Positions 14,901 through 21,081 of a stretch of DNA of 21,081 bases are shown in pieces. Below the pieces are notes generated by a model. That model saw nothing but the letters and a program-made list of their open reading frames with translations, was not told where the DNA came from and ran no database searches. Each line of letters begins with the position of its first letter. Positions within the stretch are counted from its first letter, which is position 1. The position numbers and the translations under genes are program-made. Origin of the DNA: Flemingiibacterium sp045534235 (GTDB taxonomy: Bacteria; Bacillota; Clostridia; Oscillospirales; CAG-272); NCBI GenBank assembly GCA_045534235.1, contig JAZSJI010000120.1, forward strand, positions 1 through 21,081, written 5' to 3'.

Positions 14901-14929
14901 AACGGCTTGCCTTTCGGCGAGCCGTTTTT
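14901..14929. terminator. bidirectional intrinsic terminator between potD and ktrA
   Basis: AACGGCTTGCC, a TTTC loop and GGCGAGCCGTT form an 11-bp stem with one G-T pair, followed by a T-tract. It begins 6 nt after the potD stop. The convergent ktrA gene ends at 14934, so the hairpin can serve both transcripts. Confidence 0.88.
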
Positions 14930-14933
14930 GTAC

Positions 14934-15593
14934 TTATTTCGTTATCTTGTCAATATCTTTGTTTTCACCGAGGAGGGCAACTGTTTCGTCGCCTCTGAAT
15001 TTGCGGTTCGGATCGGGGGAGATATTAGTCGAGCCGTCAGCGCCGCAAAGGGCGAGGACTGTTACGCCGTAATTGCGGCGCACGTTAAGCTCGATAAGCG
15101 ATTTGCCAACCCACGCCGATGGAACGGCGACCTCAACGATGGAGTGTGTGTCGGAAAACTCAATGTATTCAAGCACGTTGTTGCGGTCGAGAATATGCAC
15201 GAGCTTTTCGCCCATATCTCGCTCGGGGAATACGACCATATCCGCGCCCACCTTCTCAAGTACGCGCGCGTGCTGCTCGCTTCCTGCACGTGCAACGACC
15301 TGCTTTACGCCGTTCTCCTTTAAAAGTATCGTGATAAGCACGGAGTCGTTGATGTTTTCTGCGGTTGCGACGACCGCGCAGTCGTATTCGTGCACGTCTG
15401 CCGCGCGAAGCACCGCTTCATTTGTCGGATCGCCCACGACGGCGTTTGTGACCGTATCTGCTATTACGTTTATTACGTTCTCGTCGATGTCAATGACGAG
15501 CACCTGATGACCAGTCTTGGCAAGATTGACGGCGAGCGTCTGACCAAATCTGCCAAGTCCGATTATTGCGAAGCTGCGTTTATTGCTTTTCAT
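14934..15593 (-). CDS. ktrA: potassium uptake regulatory subunit KtrA/TrkA (RCK domain)
   Basis: This 219-residue cytosolic protein gates the potassium channel subunit encoded just upstream. The RCK_N Rossmann fold begins with GLGRFG (residues 12-17) and the ribose-binding acidic residue is in VLVIDIDE. VVGDPTNEAVL and ENINDSVL follow as in KtrA/TrkA. Residues from about 135 form the RCK_C domain, which binds c-di-AMP in several Firmicutes homologues. A single RCK_N/RCK_C pair of this length fits KtrA rather than the duplicated Proteobacterial TrkA. It follows ktrB by 15 nt, with AGAAAGGA upstream of its ATG. Confidence 0.92.
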   Translation of the reverse strand: MKSNKRSFAIIGLGRFGQTLAVNLAKTGHQVLVIDIDENVINVIADTVTNAVVGDPTNEAVLRAADVHEYDCAVVATAENINDSVLITILLKENGVKQVVARAGSEQHARVLEKVGADMVVFPERDMGEKLVHILDRNNVLEYIEFSDTHSIVEVAVPSAWVGKSLIELNVRRNYGVTVLALCGADGSTNISPDPNRKFRGDETVALLGENKDIDKITK

Positions 15594-15608
15594 ATCTGTT
15601 TATCCTTT

Positions 15609-17024
15609 CTATCCAATCATAATATCAACGTCGGGATGGCGTATAAGCTTGCTCTTTTTAACGCCGCGAAGTATCAGCGAGTAGGTGATAGTCAGTACGC
15701 CGACGCGTCCGAAGAACATAAGCAGTATAATGGCGACGTGGCCTGCGAGCGACAGCGTGGGTGTCAAGGACAGGGAAAGTCCTACAGTAGCGATGCCTGA
15801 AAATGCCTCGTACAGCGCGTCTATAACGCTGACCCCGTCTGTGGTGGCTGTTATCACGAGCGTTGCGCCGAGCACTGCCGCAAGGTCGAGGCCTACTACG
15901 GTAAGCGCACGGATAACGGTCTTATGCGGTATAGTGCGGTTGTATACGGTAAGCTCGTCGTCACCCTTGGCGAAAGCGATCATCGCGCAGATAATAACAC
16001 CGAGTGTACCGACCTTGATGCCGCCTGCAGTCGAGCCGCTCGCGCCGCCGACAAACATAAGAAGCATACATATAAGCTTCGTCGGTTCTGCCATTGCCGC
16101 GTTGTTTATCATATCAACGCCTGCGGTACGTGTGGTGACCGATTGAAATAGGCAGGCAAAAATTTTGTCGATAGCGGATTTGCCCGCAAGCGTTTCGGGA
16201 TTGTTCCACTCGAATATAGCCACGAGCAGTGCGCCAAAAGCTATCAGTACAGCTGTAATTGAAAGCACGAATTTCGAATACACCGACATATGCTTTTTTT
16301 CTTTTATCAGGTTTACAATATCGTCCCATACTATAAAGCCGATGCCGCCGATGATTATAAGGAGCATACCCGTTATCTCGATAACGCGGTTGCCCGCAAA
16401 GCTTGTGAAGCTTGAAAATGAGCCGCCGTACCCGCCTGTGCCGTCAAGAATGTCAAATCCCGCGTTGCAGAAAAACGATACGGAGTGAAAAACGCTGTAC
16501 CATATACCCTTGCCGACACCGAATATCGGTACAAACTGCGTTGCAAGCACAGCCGCACCGATAGCCTCGAAGCCAAAGGTGCCTATAAGTATGCGCCGCA
16601 CTAATTTGATCGTACCGCCAACGCCCGAAAGCCCGAGCGACTGTGCGACGAGCAGACGCTCTCGCGGCGTTATGCGGCGTCTTATGAACATCGACATCAT
16701 TACAGCCATAGTCATAAAGCCAAGGCCGCCTATCTGTATAAGCGTGAGTATCACGGCCTCGCCGAAGGTGCTCCAATACGTGCCCGTATCAACGGCTACA
16801 AGTCCCGTTACGCAGGTAGCACTTGTTGCCGTGAATAGCGTGGAGCGAAAAGGGGTTACGGTTTTGCCCTCAGATGCGATCGGCAGCATAAGGAGTAGTG
16901 CGCCAATAAGTATGAGTGACACAAAGCCGAGCAGTATGATCTGCGTCGGCGATAGGTGGCGCTTATTATTTAGCTGTCGCCTCGCACGTCTGATGTGCGA
17001 TTTTTGTGGCAGATTACTTGTCAT
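15609..17024 (-). CDS. ktrB: potassium uptake channel subunit KtrB (TrkH family)
   Basis: This 471-residue integral membrane protein has four repeated membrane-pore-membrane units. The four selectivity-filter segments are visible as TCVTGL, FCNAGFD, TRTAGVD and ATVGLS, each with the conserved central glycine. The N-terminal LIGALLLMLPIA and IQIGGLGFMT closely match KtrB. A basic N-terminal tail (RRARRQLNNKR) lies in the cytosol. It forms the ion-conducting part of the KtrAB system. I prefer the ATG at 17024, with AGGG about 8 nt upstream, over the GTG at 17033, which would have no spacing from that site. Confidence 0.93.
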   Translation of the reverse strand: MTSNLPQKSHIRRARRQLNNKRHLSPTQIILLGFVSLILIGALLLMLPIASEGKTVTPFRSTLFTATSATCVTGLVAVDTGTYWSTFGEAVILTLIQIGGLGFMTMAVMMSMFIRRRITPRERLLVAQSLGLSGVGGTIKLVRRILIGTFGFEAIGAAVLATQFVPIFGVGKGIWYSVFHSVSFFCNAGFDILDGTGGYGGSFSSFTSFAGNRVIEITGMLLIIIGGIGFIVWDDIVNLIKEKKHMSVYSKFVLSITAVLIAFGALLVAIFEWNNPETLAGKSAIDKIFACLFQSVTTRTAGVDMINNAAMAEPTKLICMLLMFVGGASGSTAGGIKVGTLGVIICAMIAFAKGDDELTVYNRTIPHKTVIRALTVVGLDLAAVLGATLVITATTDGVSVIDALYEAFSGIATVGLSLSLTPTLSLAGHVAIILLMFFGRVGVLTITYSLILRGVKKSKLIRHPDVDIMIG

Positions 17025-17076
17025 ATTTATCACCCTGAAATAAACGTATATGCTTTAGCGTAAATATCTAATCCTT

Positions 17077-17105
17077 ATTATATATCAAAATTGTCCACGT
17101 GTCAA
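17077..17105 (-). promoter_or_regulatory. perfect consensus sigma-A promoter for ktrB-ktrA
   Basis: On the minus strand TTGACA (17100-17105) and TATAAT (17077-17082) are separated by 17 nt, a perfect match to consensus. The leader from about 17070 to the ATG is about 46 nt, too short for a ydaO-type c-di-AMP riboswitch. Confidence 0.9.
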
Positions 17106-17137
17106 GTCGAAGCTGTGGCGGCGGTGCAAATACGCTA

Positions 17138-17166
17138 TTGATTTTTTTGCGGTAAGGTGGTATAAT
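17138..17166 (+). promoter_or_regulatory. sigma-A-type promoter for the FliB-family gene
   Basis: TTGATT (17138-17143) and TATAAT (17161-17166) lie 17 nt apart, with TG one base before the -10. Transcription should start near 17173, about 26 nt before the GTG start. It is divergent from the ktrB promoter. Confidence 0.82.
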
Positions 17167-17198
17167 AAAATCAAAAATTGGCAATTGGAGTTTTTAAA

Positions 17199-18077
17199 GT
17201 GATAGTCAAGCCTGTATTTTTTGATAGCTTTAAATGCACGGCATCAGCCTGCACGGACACCTGCTGTGCCGGCTGGGAGATAGATGTTGACGATGACACG
17301 TTGGGGCTTTACGAGTCGCTTGAGGGCGACGCAGGCGGTTTTGTTCGCGAACGTTTGATATATGGCGACGAGGTCAGACTTTGCCTTGAGGGAGAACGGT
17401 GCAGATTTCTTCGCGAGGACAATCTGTGCGAGCTGATAATCCGCCTTGGCGAAGATAGCCTTTGCGATATTTGCAGAGAACACCCGCGTTTTTATTCCGA
17501 AAGTGATAATATCTGTGAGGTTGGCGTTGGACTGTGCTGTCCCGAAGCGACGCGGCTTTGGCATGAGTCGCCGTGTGAATTTGTTACCGAGGATGACGAG
17601 TATCACCCAAGCGATGCGGAGAAGCAGTCGCTGTCACGTCAGCTTGAGGTAATAAAATTCCTCGCGTACGGCGATGGCTCTCTTGGCGAGCGTCTTTGTG
17701 CCTTGATTGGTGGCGCGACTGACTGCGGTGATACGTACGCACGTTTGCGCGAGCTGTACACAACGCTTGAAGCACTTGACGAGCACTTTAGCGAAAGCTT
17801 CTCATCACACGTGCCACTCGCAAGCGATGCACGCTTTATAAAGCTTGCGGCATATTTTATATACCGCTATTGGTTCTTGCTTGGCGAGGAGCTTTCTATA
17901 AAATTCACGGCAGCGTCACTCGTTATGATAGCGGCAATGGGCGGTGAGCTTTCTGCGGCGGCGAAGGATTACTCGAAGGAGGTCGAATACGATCCCGATA
18001 ATCTTGAGCGCATATACGCACTGCTTCGAGAGCTCGACTCTCTTGGTGCGCTGTGCCGCGACGTGCTTTGTATGTAA
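17199..18077 (+). CDS. fliB: FliB-family protein (flagellin lysine-N-methylase type)
   Basis: This 292-residue cysteine-rich protein matches proteins annotated as flagellin lysine-N-methylase. The N-terminus has the family's metal-site-like pattern, with C13, C18, C22 and C23 just before GWEID. It continues with CRFL, an LCDICREHPRFY block and LCCPEA. These cysteines probably hold an iron-sulfur cluster. No flagellar gene is in this window, so the substrate in this organism is inferred only from the family name. I chose the GTG at 17199 because GGAG (17187-17190) lies 8 nt upstream. The in-frame TTG at 17178 falls almost at the predicted transcription start. Confidence 0.82.
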   Translation: MIVKPVFFDSFKCTASACTDTCCAGWEIDVDDDTLGLYESLEGDAGGFVRERLIYGDEVRLCLEGERCRFLREDNLCELIIRLGEDSLCDICREHPRFYSESDNICEVGVGLCCPEATRLWHESPCEFVTEDDEYHPSDAEKQSLSRQLEVIKFLAYGDGSLGERLCALIGGATDCGDTYARLRELYTTLEALDEHFSESFSSHVPLASDARFIKLAAYFIYRYWFLLGEELSIKFTAASLVMIAAMGGELSAAAKDYSKEVEYDPDNLERIYALLRELDSLGALCRDVLCM

Positions 18078-18082
18078 TATGT

Positions 18083-18115
18083 AAAAGGTGCAGGGAAAAC
18101 CCTGCACCTTCTTTT
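18083..18115. terminator. bidirectional intrinsic terminator after the FliB-family gene
   Basis: AAGGTGCAGGG, an AAAA loop and CCCTGCACCTT form a perfect 11-bp stem flanked by an A-run on the left and CTTTT on the right. The stop codon of the convergent DUF378 gene (18114-18116) overlaps the right edge. Confidence 0.92.
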
Positions 18116-18338
18116 ATCTTCTCATAGAAACGTCGTTTTCGACTGTTGCGTCGGTTTCTCTGAAGAGAAGGGAAATGCACCATACCGCCGCAAGTCCGAC
18201 TACCGTGTAGATAATGCGTGCGAAGAGCGAGCCCTGACCGCCGCATATCCACGCGACAATATCGAATTTGAAGATGCCGATACTGCCCCAGTTGAGGCCG
18301 CCGATAATTGCTAAAATAAGCGCGATTTTGTCTAACAT
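18114..18338 (-). CDS. DUF378 domain-containing small membrane protein
   Basis: This 74-residue protein has two predicted transmembrane helices (about 3-23 and 41-60). The first carries the characteristic IGGLNWGSIGIF of DUF378. The role of the family is unknown. I chose the ATG at 18338 because GAAAGGA lies about 8 nt upstream and the DUF378 domain begins directly after it. The longer in-frame ATG at 18389 adds residues unlike the family. The C-terminus is short and charged. Confidence 0.85.
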   Translation of the reverse strand: MLDKIALILAIIGGLNWGSIGIFKFDIVAWICGGQGSLFARIIYTVVGLAAVWCISLLFRETDATVENDVSMRR

Positions 18339-18441
18339 AAATACGTTCCTTTCGTGTAGCTGTATTAGGTACGCTACCATTTTGCCCAAAAGGTTGCGTT
18401 AGTATTCATAAAATCAGCGGAAAATTTTTCCGAGTGAGTTC

Positions 18442-18479
18442 TTTTTGCGACAAACTTTGCGAGGTGAGAGGTGTATAAT
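18442..18479 (+). promoter_or_regulatory. long-spacer promoter with Spo0A-box-like repeats upstream of spoIIGA
   Basis: The -10 is a perfect TATAAT at 18474-18479. The only -35-like hexamer upstream is TTGCGA at 18445-18450, 23 nt away rather than 17. The sequence at 18442-18454 reads TTTGTCGCAAAAA on the minus strand, close to the Spo0A box (TTTGTCGAA core). A second, similar TTTGCGA starts 12 bp later at 18456. The Bacillus subtilis spoIIG promoter also has an over-long spacer with 0A boxes at its -35, which supports this reading. Confidence 0.6.
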
Positions 18480-18500
18480 TATAGCAAGTCAGTTTTGGGG

Positions 18501-19367
18501 GTGAGAAAATCGCGGGTAATTTATGCCGACACGTTACTTCTTGTGAATTTTTCTATGGATTTTCTTGCCGTTTACATAACAGTCAAGCTGAAAAGCGGAG
18601 TAGTCCGCCCGGCGAGAATGGCACTTGCGGCGGCTATCGGTGCAATATGGTCGCTTGTCGCTACTATGCTCGAAGTGTACACCGCTAATATATTCGGGCG
18701 AATAATGATGATTTTGGCTCACGTCCTCTGCGCCGCGATAATAACTGCCGTTGCAGAGTGCGCGCGCACGCCGTCTGTTCGTCAAACGGTCACTTTTATT
18801 GCGGTAAACGTTGGGCTTGGCGGAGTTATGACGGCGATGTATTCCCTTGTGGGAAAGGTGCTCGGCACGCCTGTGACACAAGGTGTGACAGACAGTGCGG
18901 CATCGACGGCTGTGTTTATTATAGCCGCGGCCGTGGCGGGAGCTGCAAGTCTTATATACGGCAGAATTCGCACGCGATCGCTAACGCGAAAAACAGTTAA
19001 AATGACGCTTTGTGCGTTCGGCAATACGGTTAGCTTTACAGCACTTTGTGATAGCGGTAATTTTTTGTGCGAGCCGTTTTCGGGCAGGCCCGTGGTAGTG
19101 CTATCGGCAAAGCGAATGGAGGGTAGGCTTCCGGAAGTGCTGATAGACGCTGCGCGTGATCCTATGAACATTCTAAAGAAAGCTGTGACCGGCTTGCGGC
19201 TCATACCGACAAGTACAGTCACCGGCGGTGGCATGATGCTGTGCTTTACTCCCGAGCGTATATGCATAGAGGAAAGACAAATCGAAGCCGTCGCGGCGCT
19301 TGACGTTAGCAGCGAGGATTACGACGGCTGTGACGGAATTATAGGGCAAACATTATTGAACGTATGA
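18501..19367 (+). CDS. spoIIGA: sporulation sigma-E factor-processing peptidase SpoIIGA
   Basis: SpoIIGA is the membrane aspartic protease that cuts the pro-sequence from sigma-E at the onset of mother-cell gene expression. The protein has about 288 residues from the GTG at 18501, near the usual length. The N-terminal half is hydrophobic, with about five membrane helices, opening with VIYADTLLLVNF as in known SpoIIGA. The C-terminal protease domain carries the catalytic DSGN (D184) in LCDSGNFLCEPFSGRPV. The start is not certain: GGGGGTGAG overlaps the GTG itself and no other standard in-frame start fits well. sigE follows after 13 nt. Confidence 0.92.
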   Translation: MRKSRVIYADTLLLVNFSMDFLAVYITVKLKSGVVRPARMALAAAIGAIWSLVATMLEVYTANIFGRIMMILAHVLCAAIITAVAECARTPSVRQTVTFIAVNVGLGGVMTAMYSLVGKVLGTPVTQGVTDSAASTAVFIIAAAVAGAASLIYGRIRTRSLTRKTVKMTLCAFGNTVSFTALCDSGNFLCEPFSGRPVVVLSAKRMEGRLPEVLIDAARDPMNILKKAVTGLRLIPTSTVTGGGMMLCFTPERICIEERQIEAVAALDVSSEDYDGCDGIIGQTLLNV

Positions 19368-19380
19368 AGGGAGGATTTTG

Positions 19381-20124
19381 ATGAAAATATTTGAATTGAT
19401 TAGTGTGGCGGCGGCGTTCTTGCGGCGCTTGAACTGTGCATTATTTAAAGTAAAAGGAAATGGGGGCGGTATATATTACATTAACGGTGCGGACACTCTG
19501 CCGCCGCCGCTCACGCCGGAGGAGGAGCTTTCAGCTATAGAAACGCTTGATTCACATGACACGGACGTTTGCGCTATTGCTCGGCATAAGCTTATCGAGC
19601 ATAATCTGCGCCTTGTCGTGTACATAGCGAAGAAATTTGAGAATACGGGCGCGGGGCTTGAAGATCTTATATCGATCGGTACGATAGGTCTTATAAAGGC
19701 GGTAAACACATTCAGGGCGGACAAGAATATCAAGCTTGCTACGTACGCGTCGCGCTGTATTGAGAATGAGATACTTATGTATATACGTAAATGTGCGGGG
19801 CGGCATGACATATCCTTCGACGAGCCGCTCAGCGTGGACTGGGACGGAAACGAGCTGTTACTGTCGGACGTGCTTGGCAGTGACGAGGACGAGGTTTCGC
19901 GCGGACTTGAGGCGATTGAGGAAAAAAAGAGCATACGCGATGCGCTCTCGCAGCTCGACGAGCGCGAGCAGGCAATAATAAAGCTGCGGTACGGTCTTGG
20001 CGGCGGACAGGAGCTCACGCAAAAGCAGGTCGCCGATATGATGGGCATATCGCAGTCGTACATATCGCGCCTTGAAAAAAAGATTTTGGCAAGGCTCGGC
20101 GAGGATTTGAAAAATCGGGTATAA
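19381..20124 (+). CDS. sigE: RNA polymerase sporulation sigma factor SigE (pro-sigma-E)
   Basis: SigE directs early mother-cell transcription during sporulation. The 247-residue protein has an amphipathic pro-sequence (about 1-30), the IYYINGADTLPPPL segment typical of SigE, and region 2 with EDLISIGTIGLIKAVNTF (about 94-111) and ATYASRCIENEILMYIR (about 120-136). FDEPLSVDWDGNELLLSDVLG follows, then region 4 with the helix-turn-helix in TQKQVADMMGISQSYISRLEKKI. The stretch just before IYY is Gly-rich (GNGGG), where Bacillus has acidic residues. GGGAGG lies 7 nt before the ATG at 19381. The spoIIGA neighbour confirms the identity. sigG, which often follows, is not present. Confidence 0.96.
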   Translation: MKIFELISVAAAFLRRLNCALFKVKGNGGGIYYINGADTLPPPLTPEEELSAIETLDSHDTDVCAIARHKLIEHNLRLVVYIAKKFENTGAGLEDLISIGTIGLIKAVNTFRADKNIKLATYASRCIENEILMYIRKCAGRHDISFDEPLSVDWDGNELLLSDVLGSDEDEVSRGLEAIEEKKSIRDALSQLDEREQAIIKLRYGLGGGQELTQKQVADMMGISQSYISRLEKKILARLGEDLKNRV

Positions 20125-20150
20125 AGCGGCTGAAAAACGCTCGAAATAGG

Positions 20151-20179
20151 TTGACAAAGGATAAAAATGTTGCTATAAT
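20151..20179 (+). promoter_or_regulatory. perfect consensus sigma-A promoter for the PHP-domain gene
   Basis: TTGACA (20151-20156) and TATAAT (20174-20179) are separated by exactly 17 nt. The leader of about 46 nt ends with AAAGGAG at 20218-20224 before the ATG at 20232. No clear terminator separates it from sigE. Confidence 0.92.
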
Positions 20180-20231
20180 TTCTGTGTCGGGATGTTTATA
20201 TCAAAACGCCCCAAAATAAAGGAGCAGAACT

Positions 20232-21081
20232 ATGAAAAAACATCTTCTCCCGGAAAAAGGGAATTTCTACAAGGCCAATCTTCACTGCCATACTAAAGCC
20301 TCTGACGGAGCGTTTACTCCCGAAGAAACAAAGCAGCATTATAAGGACCGCGGATATTCTATTCTCGCAATTACCGACCATAACGTAATGATTGACAACT
20401 CGCACCTTATTGAGGACGATTTCGTTGTACTTAACGGTGTTGAATATAACATCAATATGCAGCCGTATCAGGCACCGCGCGGCTCGAGGTGCTCTGCAGA
20501 GTTTAACTTCATCGCGCCGACTCCCGACACAAAGCTCGTTTGCTTCCAGGAAAAGTATGCAAAGTATACCACGCCCGACTATATGGCGCGTGTTATGAAG
20601 GACGAAAACGAGGAGCCGTTCGAGCGCTACTACAGCCCCGAATGCGCTAACGAAATGATGCGAATTGCCCGCGAGGCTGGCTATTTCGTATCCTACAACC
20701 ATCCGCTTTCATCGCAGGAGAATTATCTCGCTTACAGCAGATACAAGGGTATGCACGCGATGGAGATACTCAACTACGGCTCGCACTATCATCACAACCT
20801 CGGCTATGCTCCCGGTGTTTACGACGACATTTGCAAGACGGGTAACGTCATCTACTGCGTCGCAACCGACGACGCTCATTCCGAGGTCGGTGCGTACGGC
20901 GGATACGTAATGGTTAAGGCTGACAAGCTTGAGTATACGACCGTTGTTGACGCGCTCAAGGCAGGTAACTTCTATTCGTCAAGCGGCGCGGTTATCAACG
21001 ATATGTGGTACGAGGACGGACACGTGCACATTACCTGCGAGAATGCACGCTCTATTTATATTAATACAGGCACGACCTTCG
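20232..21081 (+). CDS. PHP-domain phosphoesterase-like protein (3' end beyond the window)
   Basis: The reading frame is open from the ATG at 20232 to the end of the window (283 codons), so the C-terminus is missing. The PHP fold is shown by its metal-binding motifs in order: NLHCHTKASDG (about 16-26), ITDHN (about 48-52), a GVEY glutamate (about 71-74), SYNHP, and DDAHSEVG near the end. PHP proteins are metal-dependent phosphoesterases, and the substrate cannot be told from this part. The last visible residues begin a beta-rich region that may be a second domain. It has its own strong promoter and is probably independent of sigE. Confidence 0.88.
   Translation, partial: MKKHLLPEKGNFYKANLHCHTKASDGAFTPEETKQHYKDRGYSILAITDHNVMIDNSHLIEDDFVVLNGVEYNINMQPYQAPRGSRCSAEFNFIAPTPDTKLVCFQEKYAKYTTPDYMARVMKDENEEPFERYYSPECANEMMRIAREAGYFVSYNHPLSSQENYLAYSRYKGMHAMEILNYGSHYHHNLGYAPGVYDDICKTGNVIYCVATDDAHSEVGAYGGYVMVKADKLEYTTVVDALKAGNFYSSSGAVINDMWYEDGHVHITCENARSIYINTGTTF

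Noticed and set aside
17025..17105. A c-di-AMP (ydaO) riboswitch before ktrB
   Set aside because: The consensus promoter leaves only about 46 nt of leader, far too short for that riboswitch.
1..21081. Insertion sequence, prophage, toxin-antitoxin or defence island
   Set aside because: No transposase, integrase, nuclease, methylase or small paired toxin-antitoxin genes are visible in any frame. The genes are ordinary chromosomal operons.

Overview
The window looks like the chromosome of an anaerobic, endospore-forming, Gram-positive Clostridia member (Eubacteriales/Oscillospirales type). The basis is a spoIIGA-sigE pair, a four-subunit ferredoxin-linked 2-oxoacid oxidoreductase, the Firmicutes c-di-AMP pair cdaA-cdaR, DUF1540 and DUF378 small proteins, and sigma-A-type promoters. 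Codon and base use look even throughout. I see no transposase, integrase, phage gene, CRISPR array, rRNA or tRNA.

Layout. 1-503: tail of an unidentified gene, a cysteine-rich DUF1540 protein and a terminator. 506-2732: a class V PLP enzyme (minus strand) divergent from an AraC-type regulator (plus strand), then a terminator shared with the next operon. 2741-6261 (all minus): a MinD/CobQ-like ATPase, a 204-nt gap holding a strong two-hairpin element, then ferredoxin, VorB-like alpha, TPP-binding beta and gamma subunits. These subunits would oxidise a 2-oxoacid to an acyl-CoA and reduce ferredoxin. 6447-10465 (plus): cdaA-cdaR and a COG2509-type FAD dehydrogenase behind a good promoter with an 18-bp palindrome in its leader, ended by a terminator. 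10625-14929 (plus): potABCD polyamine uptake, preceded by a leader of about 180 nt containing a terminator-like structure. 14934-17105 (minus): ktrB-ktrA potassium uptake with a consensus promoter. 17138-18115 (plus): a FliB-family protein. 18114-18338 (minus): a DUF378 membrane protein. 18442-20124 (plus): spoIIGA-sigE behind what looks like a Spo0A-controlled long-spacer promoter. 20151-end (plus): a PHP-domain protein behind a perfect consensus promoter, cut by the window edge.

How the genes work together. CdaA makes c-di-AMP and CdaR is its regulator. Potassium transporters of the Ktr type are classic c-di-AMP targets, so the two loci may be functionally linked. SpoIIGA processes pro-sigma-E, starting the mother-cell programme of sporulation.

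Most of the window is recognisable housekeeping. I found no clear undescribed multi-gene system. The items most worth a second look are non-coding: the two-hairpin element at 5411-5500, the potA leader, and the palindrome in the cdaA leader. Two protein-level oddities stand out: a PotD with an added C-terminal membrane anchor, and a pro-sigma-E with an altered processing region.
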